A stretch of DNA of 64,000 nucleotides, from the NCBI RefSeq assembly GCF_000376105.1, contig NZ_AQWM01000013.1:46775-110774 (forward strand), written 5' to 3'. The DNA is from Asticcacaulis benevestitus DSM 16100 = ATCC BAA-896. Its GTDB lineage: Bacteria > Pseudomonadota > Alphaproteobacteria > Caulobacterales > Caulobacteraceae. The notes under the pieces were generated by a model that saw only the letters and a list, made by a program, of their open reading frames with translations, made no database searches and was not told where the DNA came from. Below are positions 35,943-44,766 of the stretch, piece by piece (the stretch's first letter is position 1; each line of letters starts with the position of its first letter). The position numbers were made by a program, and so were the translations under genes.

Positions 35943-36533
35943 ATGAAACTCAGAAGTTGTGTGAAGCGTCGTATCTACGCCACAGGATCGATGATATGCC
36001 TCGTGGCTTTCGGGGGCTGCCTGAGCAGCGTAGCTTTGGGCCAGACGTTTACCGTCCAGGGCAACATCACAGCGACGGGTGAGCTCACCGCGGGCGACAC
36101 CGCCCATTTTCAGCATGATCTTCAGGTCGACAGGAATGCCGGGATCAACGGTGACCTCGCCATTGGAAACAATCTTACGGGGGTAAAAAACGCCACTATG
36201 TCGGGAATCCTGACGGTGACGGGAGCTATCATAGTCCCGACGACGTCGACCAATCCCTCCAGTGCCTGTACGCCGGGCCAGCTCCTCATGGGACCAGGAG
36301 GATCGAACAGTAATGGTAAGGGCGGCTATCTGTATTTTTGCCGGCTTGGCGGGACTTGGGGAACCGCGAATTTCCAAAACTGGAGCATGTCATTAGCCGC
36401 CGAGGATCAGAATCCTGACTCCGTGATCATGGTTTCGCTTCAGGATGAAGTGAAGCAGCTGAAAGCCATAGTCTGCACCGATCATCCTAAGGCAAAAATC
36501 TGTGCGCCTCAAAGCGCAAAGGCCGCGCAATGA
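35943..36533 (+). CDS. Secreted protein with shufflon-like C-terminal segment
   Basis: 196-aa protein with a signal peptide (MICLVAFGGCLSSVALG) and a repetitive, beta-structured N-terminal half with spaced Gly-Asp/Gly-Asn motifs (NITATGELTAGDTAHF; NAGINGDLAIGNNLTG), as in fibre or beta-helix stems. A cysteine-bounded module follows (CTPGQLLMGPGG ... YLYFCRLGGTWG), similar in pattern to the C-terminal tips of PilV/shufflon or tail-fibre-like proteins. GGGAGG stands before the ATG. Its stop overlaps the protease start by four bases. Possibly an adhesin stem; not certain. Confidence 0.65.
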   Translation: MKLRSCVKRRIYATGSMICLVAFGGCLSSVALGQTFTVQGNITATGELTAGDTAHFQHDLQVDRNAGINGDLAIGNNLTGVKNATMSGILTVTGAIIVPTTSTNPSSACTPGQLLMGPGGSNSNGKGGYLYFCRLGGTWGTANFQNWSMSLAAEDQNPDSVIMVSLQDEVKQLKAIVCTDHPKAKICAPQSAKAAQ

Positions 36534-37711
36534 GCCGGTGGCTGCGCGCGGTGGCCTTGACCGTTCTCTTTGGTCCAGCGATGACACTAGCCCTCTCGGA
36601 ATCCGCCTTGGCGGCTCCTTCCACAAAAAAGACGACCAAGTCTGAGAAAGCGATCGATCGACCATCTGGTTCGAAGGGCAATTTTGGCCCAGGTGCGCCC
36701 GGTCGCGTGATCAACAGTACGGACCGGCGTGTGCCCTCAAATGATCCGGCCGTCGGTCGAATCTACATGTCGAACGGGGAAGTTGCCACGGGTTGGATCA
36801 CATATTTTGGGGCTATTTTGACGGTTGGGCACGCAGTTAAAACAAACGTGACCTATTCGATCGAATTCAATGTGCCATTGTCGGAAGCCGACGGAACACT
36901 CAATCATGCCCACTACAGAGATACGTTTGACCTCCAAATTATCGACCATAGGTACCAACCGTTTACAACATTGCCTGATTGGGCAATTGCGCGCGCGGTG
37001 CGACCAGACGGGGAGTCACCCGGCCAAGTTTACCGCAAATTTCTGAATCTGGCGCCCCTGTCCCTCGTGACCTTGTCTCCCCTGACAGCAAAGGCGCCGC
37101 CTGTTGAGGTCGCCGTTACCGGTTACGGTCTGGACGGCCCTTCGCCCGAGTGGGGTCGGGGTAACGCGACCAAGAGCGAGTACAGTTTGACCCAGCAGAC
37201 AGGGTCTGGCGCCTATGTAGACACCTCAAGCCTATATCCAATATCAAATGGATTTTGCTATCTCGCCGACACTATGCCGGGCGTGTCCGGTGGCCCGGTC
37301 GTATTTAATGGAACGCCCTCAGCGGCGGGCATAAATGCCGCAGAGTCGAACGGGAATTATACCTACTGTAATTCGATCCCCGTGAACATCGCCCAGGCTA
37401 TCGATGAACCTCAGCTCGTCGCAGCCATGCAGGCGTTCCCCGGAAAGGCATTTAATCCGGTCATCCCGCCACAAAACACCATCTTCGTAACGACGGGAAG
37501 TCTGGTTATTGCCGAGGACGGAACGGTGCTCAAACCCTTCCATTTTCTCGAAAAGGCCTTGGACGCGAGCCAGTCTTTGAGCGGAACCACGTTGGTGACC
37601 GTCGCCGCCGGCAGTTACAGCGATAAGGCCTACACCCTCAATTTGCCACGCGGCAAAAACCTCATCTTGGCCATGCCAGTCGGCGACGTGACCGTCTATC
37701 AGGTCGAGTAA
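36530..37711 (+). CDS. Secreted trypsin-like serine protease
   Basis: 393-aa protein: signal peptide (LTVLFGPAMTLALSESALA), Lys/Ser-rich linker, then a chymotrypsin-fold domain with the catalytic triad visible as His in GAILTVGHAV, Asp in TTLPDWAIARAV and Ser in TMPGVSGGPVVF. The last 90 residues (LKPFHFLEKALD; LVTVAAGSYSDKAYTLNLPRG) look like the first rungs of a right-handed beta-helix (DUF1565-like). ATG overlaps the preceding gene as ATGA. Co-translation suggests it processes or anchors the fibre-like protein; inference. Confidence 0.85.
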   Translation: MSRWLRAVALTVLFGPAMTLALSESALAAPSTKKTTKSEKAIDRPSGSKGNFGPGAPGRVINSTDRRVPSNDPAVGRIYMSNGEVATGWITYFGAILTVGHAVKTNVTYSIEFNVPLSEADGTLNHAHYRDTFDLQIIDHRYQPFTTLPDWAIARAVRPDGESPGQVYRKFLNLAPLSLVTLSPLTAKAPPVEVAVTGYGLDGPSPEWGRGNATKSEYSLTQQTGSGAYVDTSSLYPISNGFCYLADTMPGVSGGPVVFNGTPSAAGINAAESNGNYTYCNSIPVNIAQAIDEPQLVAAMQAFPGKAFNPVIPPQNTIFVTTGSLVIAEDGTVLKPFHFLEKALDASQSLSGTTLVTVAAGSYSDKAYTLNLPRGKNLILAMPVGDVTVYQVE

Positions 37712-37790
37712 GGTATTTCCTCTGGCGGCGGGCCCAGCGAAAGTCATGAGCCTGGTCTGGTCGCAAGGGATGAGGGAAGGTGGGTCGTCA

Positions 37791-38003
37791 GAGAAGGGCT
37801 AAGGGACGCCGTCCCTCGCGCACGCAAACAGAATTTTCGGTGTCCCCCTAATCGCTACGCGATCACGGCATAGGTGCCGCCCTGTCGGGTGGGAGATACC
37901 CCTCCAAAAATTCAGCCTTGCCCTTGCTACCCCTGGCCTCGCCGGCGGGCAGGGTTTCAGCGCGGCTTTTAAGCGCTGTAACCCAAGCCCAGAAGGACTT
38001 AAA
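37791..38003 (+). ncRNA. Structured leader, copy 1 (5' of ParB-like gene)
   Basis: About 213 bases directly upstream of the 664-aa gene, closely similar to 52452-52669. Hairpins: AGGGAC/GTCCCT (37802-37816), GGAG/CTCC (37892-37905), GCC-TCGCC-GGC (37936-37946) capped inside ACCC/GGGT, and CAGCGC/GCGCTG (37958-37978), then AACCCAAGCCCA. Two stems differ from copy 2 by compensating changes, which supports RNA structure. It may correspond to a known plasmid-associated leader class such as the radC motif, but I cannot check this. Probably a cis-regulatory RNA. Confidence 0.75.
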
Positions 38004-38006
38004 GCT

Positions 38007-40001
38007 ATGACGAAACATACCACAACGACCGCCCTGATCGCAGGCACCCACGTCTTCATCCCGCTGAACAAACTCAAGAAATCCCCCAAGAACGCCCGCA
38101 AGATACCGCACTCGGAAGCGGCCATCGAAGCCAAGGCCGCCAGCTTCGCCGCCAAAGGCATCCTGCAAAACCTCGTGGTCGAACCCGAACGCGACGAGGC
38201 AGGGGCAGAAACCGGCTTCTATCTGGTGAGCATTGGCGAAGGCCGACGCCTCGGCCAGTTGCTGCGCGTCAAGCGCAAGGAAATCCGTAAGGACGAACCC
38301 ATGCCGTGCGTCATCGACGTCGAGCATGATGCTCACGAAATCTCTCTCGATGAGAATGTTACCCGCGAAGCCATGCACCCGGCCGACCAGTTCGAAGCGT
38401 TTCAGCGGCTGGCGACCGAAAAGGGCTATGGGGCCGAAGACATCGCCGCCCGCTTTGGCGTGACGCCTAAGATCGTGCAGCAACGTCTGAAACTGGCAGC
38501 CGTTTCCCCCAAGCTGATGGACCTCTACAAGGCTGACAAGCTGTCGCTGTCACAAGTGATGGCCTTCACCCTGACCGATGACCACGCCCGTCAGGAAGAG
38601 GTCTTTGACGGCTTGACCCAGTGGGCCAACGAGCCGAGCCACATACGCCGCCGATTGACCGAAACCCATGTGTTGGCCACCGACAGGCGGGCGAGGTTCA
38701 TTGGTGTTGAAGCCTATGAAGCCGCTGGCGGTCACGTTACCCGCGATCTGTTTGCTGATGAGACCGGTATCTATCTCGACGATGTCCAACTGCTGCAACG
38801 GCTGGCCGTTGAGAAATTGGTCGCTGTCGCCAATGAGGTCAAGGACGCCGAAGGCTGGAAATGGGCGGAAGGCCACATCGACTATCCCCACGGTCACGGT
38901 ATGGAACGCGCCTATGCCCGCAATGTCGATCTTCCCGAAGAGGTGAGGGCGGAATGGGCTGAGTGCCAGCAGAAATTCGAGGACTTGGCAGACATAGCCT
39001 TGCAGCTTGACGAAGTGCCGGAGGATATGGAGGCCGAACTGACCGACCTTGAGACGCAACTCGGTATTTTCGCCAAGGCCGGAAAGGCCTTCGATCCAGC
39101 CGACATCGCGTGCGGCGGGGTATTGGTGACCCTCAACTATCAGGGTGAACCGACCATCGAGCGTGGCTTTATCCGGTCGGGGGATCGCACACCGGACCCC
39201 GCCGAAGACGCGGATGAGGGGACAGACGCGCTTGGCGATGACGAGCGCGAGGATGACGACACGGAGGGACAAGGCCCTGCCGAAGACGAAGAGGTGGAAA
39301 CCCTGAAACCTCTGTCTGACCTCTTGCTGCGCGATCTGACCACACACCGGACGCTGGCGCTCCGGGTCGCCCTTGGCGAGCATCCTGACATGGCCCTCTT
39401 GGGTTTGCTGCACACCTTGGTCTATCAGACCTTTTTCTCCGGTGGCGCATCGCAGTGCATTGAGGTTCGGGCAACCAGCGCAGACATCTCAACCTACGCC
39501 GATAGCTATAACGATACGGCCAATGCCAAGGCCTTAGCGGAACGCCATGCCGAATGGGCAAGCCAAATGCCGAAAGACGTGGAGGATATTTGGCACCTGC
39601 TGACAGCCCTGGGTGACAGCGACCGCCTGGCCCTGTTGGCGCATTGCGTGTCCCTGACCTTCAATGCCGTCAAGCAGCCGCACGATCAGAAGCGCGTAGC
39701 CCTCGCCGTGGCCGATCAGTTGGCGGAAGGGGTCGGACTGGCCATGGACCAGCACTGGCAAGCGACCGCCCGGTCGTATTTCAGTCGGGTGAGCAAACCG
39801 CATATCCTTCAAGCCGTGCGCGAAGCGGTGGGCGTTGAGGACGCCGAGCTTATCAATGGCCTCAAAAAACAGGCTATGGCGGAAACCGCCGAGACCTTGC
39901 TGGCCGGAACGGGTTGGCTTCCGCCAGCCCTCCGCAGAAAGACGAGGGGCGAGCCCGAAGCGGTCTCAGACGGTGAGTCCGAGGCTCTGGCCGCCGAATA
40001 G
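38007..40001 (+). CDS. Large ParB/RepB/Spo0J-domain plasmid protein
   Basis: 664-aa protein. Residues about 15-125 are a ParB-like nuclease/CTPase domain (FIPLNKLKKSPKNARKI; YLVSIGEGRRLGQLLRV; SLDENVTREAMHPADQFEAF), followed by a helix-turn-helix (GYGAEDIAARFGVTPKIVQQRLKLA). The rest is long and helical with an acidic stretch near 390-430 (DEGTDALGDDEREDDDTEGQ). This architecture is widespread on alphaproteobacterial plasmids and is distinct from partition ParB; role unknown. AAGGA stands before the ATG, just after leader copy 1. A strong terminator follows. Confidence 0.85.
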   Translation: MTKHTTTTALIAGTHVFIPLNKLKKSPKNARKIPHSEAAIEAKAASFAAKGILQNLVVEPERDEAGAETGFYLVSIGEGRRLGQLLRVKRKEIRKDEPMPCVIDVEHDAHEISLDENVTREAMHPADQFEAFQRLATEKGYGAEDIAARFGVTPKIVQQRLKLAAVSPKLMDLYKADKLSLSQVMAFTLTDDHARQEEVFDGLTQWANEPSHIRRRLTETHVLATDRRARFIGVEAYEAAGGHVTRDLFADETGIYLDDVQLLQRLAVEKLVAVANEVKDAEGWKWAEGHIDYPHGHGMERAYARNVDLPEEVRAEWAECQQKFEDLADIALQLDEVPEDMEAELTDLETQLGIFAKAGKAFDPADIACGGVLVTLNYQGEPTIERGFIRSGDRTPDPAEDADEGTDALGDDEREDDDTEGQGPAEDEEVETLKPLSDLLLRDLTTHRTLALRVALGEHPDMALLGLLHTLVYQTFFSGGASQCIEVRATSADISTYADSYNDTANAKALAERHAEWASQMPKDVEDIWHLLTALGDSDRLALLAHCVSLTFNAVKQPHDQKRVALAVADQLAEGVGLAMDQHWQATARSYFSRVSKPHILQAVREAVGVEDAELINGLKKQAMAETAETLLAGTGWLPPALRRKTRGEPEAVSDGESEALAAE

Positions 40002-40026
40002 CCTTTGATATGAATGTGATAGGTAG

Positions 40027-40056
40027 GGAAGGGCCGCTTTCGCGGCCCTTCCTTTT
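40027..40056 (+). terminator. Rho-independent terminator of the ParB-like gene
   Basis: GGAAGGGCCGC (40027-40037), loop TTTC, GCGGCCCTTCC (40042-40052), then TTTT. An 11-bp perfect stem 26 bases after the stop codon. Confidence 0.9.
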
Positions 40057-40111
40057 GTGTGCCGGGGGAAAATTTTCGCCTCGGGCGACGCCCTCGGCAC
40101 TTGGATGTGTG

Positions 40112-41077
40112 TTAGAAGTAAGGATCATTCTTATCGAGATGGACCTTGTTGTACCGGGAATATCGGGTCCAGGGACCCGTAGGGTCTGGCTCGGTTGTTG
40201 AGGTCGCCATGACGGCGACCGCAATCTCAATTTCAGTGACGCCACTTTGCATAAACAGCGGCAGGGCGTCGGCGAGGATTGGCAAGCCATGAATGCCATT
40301 CTCGGCCAGCCATCGGATACACGTCTGTCTATAGGCTGGATAATACCACTCCCACTCCCGACCATGAGCGAAATAGGTCTCATCTTCGATCTGTTCAATC
40401 CATAGCCAGGGCGGGATTCGCTCCGGTTTCTGGCCGGGCTTGAGATACCAAAGCGGCAGATACTCCCTTGAAAATACGAGGCGAGCCCCATCGGGCAAGG
40501 TCCAGAACCCATAAGGTAACCATAAGAAGGCTGGCAAAAAATCCGGCAACGGGCTGCGCGGCACGACAATCTCCGACGCCGTGCGATGTCCCGTGCCTCT
40601 TTCCGTGAACACCCGGACAAGGCCTCCAGAGGTGCACATATAACCTGAGGCGCTATGTGGAACGTCTTTGATCCGAACGAGTGAACCCGGCTGATGCCGC
40701 CCGGTTTTCAGAAGGCCCATCCTTCGCCAGATACGCAAGCGTATCTCGATATCGTCATCAAGCGTCCAGCGACGGTCGCCCGTCAGCCGGGATCGCGCCA
40801 GCGCGTGTTGAATGTCGCCGGTAGAAGCCCCCGTCAGCTCCGACAAGCGAATGATCAGGTCAACGCTTCTGTCGCGGAACAGGTGTTCATCCCACATCTG
40901 GTCAGGAGGCGAGGTGGCCTGACCGCCGATGGATTGCTCAAGCTCGTGCCAGTCGCGATAATCGCTGGCTTTTGCCAAGGCCTGTTGGGCTTTCGACAAA
41001 GGCAAGGATGGGATGAAACGGGAAAGGGTTTTCGCAGCCAGTTTTGGCCGGTCGATAGACGTGAATTGGATTCTCAT
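40112..41077 (-). CDS. Hypothetical plasmid protein with LAKASDYRDWHELE motif
   Basis: 321-aa soluble protein. The N-terminal 50 residues (KLAAKTLSRFIPSLPLSKAQQALAKASDYRDWHELE is the region; key parts LSKAQQALAK and YRDWHELE) are a helical motif common at the start of uncharacterised proteins on alphaproteobacterial plasmids. The rest contains many Trp/Tyr (LPYGFWTLPDGARLVFSREY; YFAHGREWEWYYPAYRQTC). No catalytic motif recognised. ATG at 41077 chosen; the frame upstream is shadow-like. Ends convergent with the ParB-like gene. Confidence 0.6.
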   Translation of the reverse strand: MRIQFTSIDRPKLAAKTLSRFIPSLPLSKAQQALAKASDYRDWHELEQSIGGQATSPPDQMWDEHLFRDRSVDLIIRLSELTGASTGDIQHALARSRLTGDRRWTLDDDIEIRLRIWRRMGLLKTGRHQPGSLVRIKDVPHSASGYMCTSGGLVRVFTERGTGHRTASEIVVPRSPLPDFLPAFLWLPYGFWTLPDGARLVFSREYLPLWYLKPGQKPERIPPWLWIEQIEDETYFAHGREWEWYYPAYRQTCIRWLAENGIHGLPILADALPLFMQSGVTEIEIAVAVMATSTTEPDPTGPWTRYSRYNKVHLDKNDPYF

Positions 41078-41295
41078 ATTCGTTTTCCGACGGGCGCAGA
41101 AAATCGGGCGTGTCCACTGGGCCCAAATGCACCCTGGGAAAAAGGTCATATGGGTGAGAGATCGGTTCCTGCCCTTGAGCTTCGCCATCGTGGACGGCAC
41201 GGCGGGATACGCCGATCGCCCACTCCTACGCCTGAACCAGTCCCCTGCCAATACAAAAAATGACGTGTCCTGTCTGGCCGCCGCTACCACCGCCG

Positions 41296-42282
41296 CTACA
41301 CCTCTTCGGTGTCCGGTAAGGTCGTCCAGGGCGGCTTTTTCAGGAGAATCCGCAGGTTGTTGATCCGGTATTTCTGGTCGAACTGCATGGCGATACCGCT
41401 GACGATTTCCAAGGTGGCATTGTAAGCTGCCATAGCGTCGTCAAGCGAAGGCTTTGGCGCCAGGCCATACCGTCCGTCAATCATGAGGCGGGAATTTGGA
41501 AGATACTTGAGCTTGTCCCGGTTCACCAGCGGGCAATAGGCCGCAATAAAATCATAGAGATAATATAGGTCATGTATCTCCTGAAAGGTGCCGGTCTTGT
41601 GCAAACAAAGGGCCTTCATGCTGCGCTCAAGCGCCATCTGAAGCGGCCACATTGCACCCAGACGGCTTGTCGGCGTGTTGGCGACGATACCGGTGGCCGC
41701 CACCTCCAAGGCAGAAAGAACGCCATCCAGAAGATCATCGACTTCCGGATTTGGTGGCTCGATACCCATCAAATGGAGACGGACCCGCCTCAGTGCCGTG
41801 CCGGTCTTGGCAATCCTCGCACGAAGGGCGCTTTTCTGACTGCCTGTGAGGGTCGCCAGATTGGGGGCTTGATCCAGCCACGCCAGCGGGCGTTCGCTCA
41901 CCATCACCTCGTCGGGAAAGCATAGCCAGGCCGTTTTGCCTTCCTCTGCTACCTCCGACGTGGTCAAGGGAACTTTCACGGCCACGGGCTGCCCCAGAAC
42001 CTTCACGACGGCAAGGGCGAAACCGGAGGGATTGCCCCTCATCATCGGGCCATAACGATCATCATACCAGGCCTTGATATGATGGTAGATGTGGGCGAAA
42101 TGCGGACTGGTCGCAAATTCCGCTTTCGCATGGCCGCTTAGCGAGATCACCCTTGTATCGATAAAGTGTATGCCGGCCAGCAGCGGCCGTTGCGAGAGAG
42201 GTTTGTCGATCTCGTTGAAAAGGGGATCAACAGTTTCCAGAAACTCCGAAATGATGGATGGAAGGTCCTGTTCGTCGTCCAT
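41296..42282 (-). CDS. HEPN-like hypothetical protein
   Basis: 328-aa soluble protein of unknown family. The C-terminal third (MALERSMKALCLHKTGTFQ then EIHDLYYLYDF) has the spacing of HEPN-type helices: a long helix with KALC, a short turn and H-D-L-x-x-L-Y. HEPN domains are often RNases or nucleotidyl-transferase partners in toxin and defence systems, but the catalytic R-x4-6-H is not evident here. ATG at 42282 has GGGGA upstream; a GTG two codons earlier is possible. The gap to the neighbouring gene (40112-41077) is 219 bases. Confidence 0.5.
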   Translation of the reverse strand: MDDEQDLPSIISEFLETVDPLFNEIDKPLSQRPLLAGIHFIDTRVISLSGHAKAEFATSPHFAHIYHHIKAWYDDRYGPMMRGNPSGFALAVVKVLGQPVAVKVPLTTSEVAEEGKTAWLCFPDEVMVSERPLAWLDQAPNLATLTGSQKSALRARIAKTGTALRRVRLHLMGIEPPNPEVDDLLDGVLSALEVAATGIVANTPTSRLGAMWPLQMALERSMKALCLHKTGTFQEIHDLYYLYDFIAAYCPLVNRDKLKYLPNSRLMIDGRYGLAPKPSLDDAMAAYNATLEIVSGIAMQFDQKYRINNLRILLKKPPWTTLPDTEEV

Positions 42283-42475
42283 GGTCACATATCCCCAATT
42301 GCCAGATCACATCCGTGTCTCCGCCGCGTTGATATGGCAGCTACAACGGTCGATTGTGATAGGCTAAGGCTTGAAAGTATAGGGTCGTTCCTAATTCCGC
42401 AACGATCGGAGGGAATCGCGTCTAAAGTAGAGGATCTGGAAGTACCCAGTTGGGCGGACCGCAGGAACGAGGGGA

Positions 42476-43675
42476 ATGGCCAATTATTTGAACGAGTTGG
42501 GAATCGCAGGCGCCGACCAGGCTGAAGTTATCCAGCTTTTCCTGGCGTATTACTCGACTGGCAAATTTACAAATGACCGGGATGCCACCTTTGGAAGGGT
42601 TCAGGACGAGACGGCGCTTGTCGTTAAGTGCAACGCTGCAGGTGCCATCACCTCGGTAGCGCCAGGCCCGCACTTCCAGAACGGCGATGTTTCCGCATTG
42701 CGTACGAAAATCGAACAGGATCTGCTGACACCCGGACCCGTCCAGATCACCCGGCAAATCCTCTTTTCACAAGCTAAGACCGAGGGGTTTTATAAGTCGG
42801 AGGGCCAGTTTCAAATTATGGCGGTGCCTGCCGACAGTCCACAACCCAAATATAGCTGCTCGGACTATCCGAGCGTGCTCGAAGTGGCGTTCACATCAAG
42901 CGCCGATTTTGGCCAGAATGTCACGCGTGGCGCCAGAGCCCTCAGCCGCATTGAACTGACGCTTATTCCGCTCCTCCCTGCACTCGTGAGAATGCAGGCG
43001 ACGCATGGCGGACGGGTCTGGACCCAAGGGCCGTCGGAAACAGCCTTTTGGCGGCAGGAGTATGATCAGGTTGGGTATATCGTGCCGGGCGGCCCGCAGG
43101 AGGCATTTAGCGATATTGCAGGACTTTCACCGATGGCTGTGGTCCCCTATCAGGAATTCTATAAAGACCATCAGCATCGCTACAACACCTTTAAAGTGCC
43201 GGACTCGCTTGAGACAAGCCTTGGCAAGATTGCCCGCCTGTCACCTGAAAATCATGAAAAATATCTTCGCGCTGCCTATTGGCTAAGGCAGGCAGGTCTC
43301 GCCGGTCCCTTCGGAAATTCGCCGTCATTTGTCGCCTTAGTGAGTGCCGTAGAAGCGCTTATGGGGGCACCCGTGCGTACCGGAACGTGTGAGTCCTGCA
43401 GCCAGCCTATTTCGATTGGAAACACCGCGTTGTTCCGGAACTTCATCGATGCGCATACCTCGGCCGATACCGTACCAACCAAGCTCAAAAACGAGTTTTA
43501 CAATATGCGGTCCAACGTCGCGCACGGGGGCAGCGTGTTTCGGGCTGACCTGGAAGGGCGGGGTATGACGCTGCGCGGTAGCTACGAACAACACCGCTTC
43601 ATGACCCTGCATGACCTCGTCCGCATTGTCGTCTACAATTGGCTACAAAACGTTGGCTCGAGAGAGATATGGTAG
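42476..43675 (+). CDS. ApeA-like HEPN hypothetical protein
   Basis: 399-aa protein. The first 260 residues are unrecognised; the last 140 look like the HEPN-type C-terminus of ApeA and similar proteins: SFVALVSAVEALMGAP, a CxxC pair (GTCESCSQPI), then KLKNEFYNMRSNVAHGGSVF, where R-S-N-V-A-H is a match to the HEPN R-x4-6-H active site, and FMTLHDLVRIVVYNWLQ. It may be an RNase effector. The HNH-like gene follows 16 bases after its stop, so the two form an operon. Confidence 0.6.
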   Translation: MANYLNELGIAGADQAEVIQLFLAYYSTGKFTNDRDATFGRVQDETALVVKCNAAGAITSVAPGPHFQNGDVSALRTKIEQDLLTPGPVQITRQILFSQAKTEGFYKSEGQFQIMAVPADSPQPKYSCSDYPSVLEVAFTSSADFGQNVTRGARALSRIELTLIPLLPALVRMQATHGGRVWTQGPSETAFWRQEYDQVGYIVPGGPQEAFSDIAGLSPMAVVPYQEFYKDHQHRYNTFKVPDSLETSLGKIARLSPENHEKYLRAAYWLRQAGLAGPFGNSPSFVALVSAVEALMGAPVRTGTCESCSQPISIGNTALFRNFIDAHTSADTVPTKLKNEFYNMRSNVAHGGSVFRADLEGRGMTLRGSYEQHRFMTLHDLVRIVVYNWLQNVGSREIW

Positions 43676-43691
43676 CGTCAGGGAGGCGAAG

Positions 43692-44759
43692 GTGTGGACT
43701 GAAATAGAAGATGGCAGTGTCGTGGATGACGAAGGCAGGATCATCCATTTTAGTCTCGAGCGGTTCATAACCGACATCGCCACGGGGAATTGCTGCTTTA
43801 TCTGTGGCGCGCGGCCGGACGACAAGCCCTTCAATGACGAGCATGTCTTCCCGGAATGGCTTCAGCGCCGATACGGGCTCTTCCACAAGCAGTTCACGCT
43901 CCCGAATGGTGTCGGTATCCGGTACGATCGCTACACGGTGCCATGTTGTGTTGAATGCAATGACCTGATGGGGCGTGTGGTTGAAACCCCCATGAGCAAC
44001 GTCGTCAGGGGCGGTGCCGACCAAATCCGTGAATTTATTGTCGGTGGCGATGCGCTGAAGGTCTTTGTCTGGATGGGCCTGATCTTTCTGAAAGTCCACC
44101 TGAAAGACCGGGCCCACCGCGTTCATCTGAACCGGCAGCTCGGCGACGCGCGTATCGGCGACGACTATAGCTGGGAGGACCTGCATCATATTCATTCGGT
44201 TGTAAGGTGTTTCTATACGGGCGTAGGCATCGACGAGACCGCCGTAGGCAGTATGTTGATCATGCCGGTCAATCCGGAACAGGACGACGAGCCATTCGAT
44301 TTTGTCGATCTGTCTTTTGCCCAGGCGACCATGCTCAGATTGGGTGATGTCGCGATCTACGCCGTGATGAACGACTCCGGCGGCGCCACGAACCTGTTCT
44401 ATCCGACCCTTGAGCGTATCACGGGGCCGCTGTCTGAGCTGCAAGCGCGCGAGATCGTCGTCGAACTGGCCCTGATGAACCTGTATATGCGCGACCGACC
44501 GACCTTCTCCTTTCTGTGCCACACCGAGCATGAGAGGGGGCAACTTGTCGGCGTGAGGCCGAGGCTTTGGCTCGACCGCCGGGAAATGGCTATTCGGGGG
44601 CAACTCCTGGAACGCGCTTTCGGCGCTATATTGCCACCTCTCAACGGGTACACAGAGGACGAAGCCCGCGCACAAATGGCAGATGGACGCCTGAGTTTCC
44701 TGTTCGGAAATGACGGACAGTTCATAGAGAGAAACCGGCTCGACCCGCCGCCCGACTGA
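43692..44759 (+). CDS. HNH-like endonuclease domain protein
   Basis: 355-aa protein. Residues about 33-90 form an HNH-type zinc site: CCFICGARPDDKPFNDEHVFPEWLQ and then PCCVECNDLMGR, giving Cx2C ... EHVFP ... Cx2CN. The rest is helical, with no known domain. GTG at 43692 follows GGGAGG and avoids the long overlap with the upstream gene that an earlier ATG (43611) would need. Together with the HEPN gene it resembles two-gene nuclease modules in defence islands; not proven. Confidence 0.65.
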   Translation: MWTEIEDGSVVDDEGRIIHFSLERFITDIATGNCCFICGARPDDKPFNDEHVFPEWLQRRYGLFHKQFTLPNGVGIRYDRYTVPCCVECNDLMGRVVETPMSNVVRGGADQIREFIVGGDALKVFVWMGLIFLKVHLKDRAHRVHLNRQLGDARIGDDYSWEDLHHIHSVVRCFYTGVGIDETAVGSMLIMPVNPEQDDEPFDFVDLSFAQATMLRLGDVAIYAVMNDSGGATNLFYPTLERITGPLSELQAREIVVELALMNLYMRDRPTFSFLCHTEHERGQLVGVRPRLWLDRREMAIRGQLLERAFGAILPPLNGYTEDEARAQMADGRLSFLFGNDGQFIERNRLDPPPD

Positions 44760-44766
44760 CCCCAGG

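Noticed and set aside
35523..36377. 284-codon minus-strand open frame
   Set aside because: It covers the signal-peptide protein on the plus strand, is arginine-rich in a shadow-like way and has no ribosome site.
38007..40001. Plasmid partition ParB
   Set aside because: Not beside a parA, far longer than partition ParB proteins; domain order fits the accessory ParB-like family.
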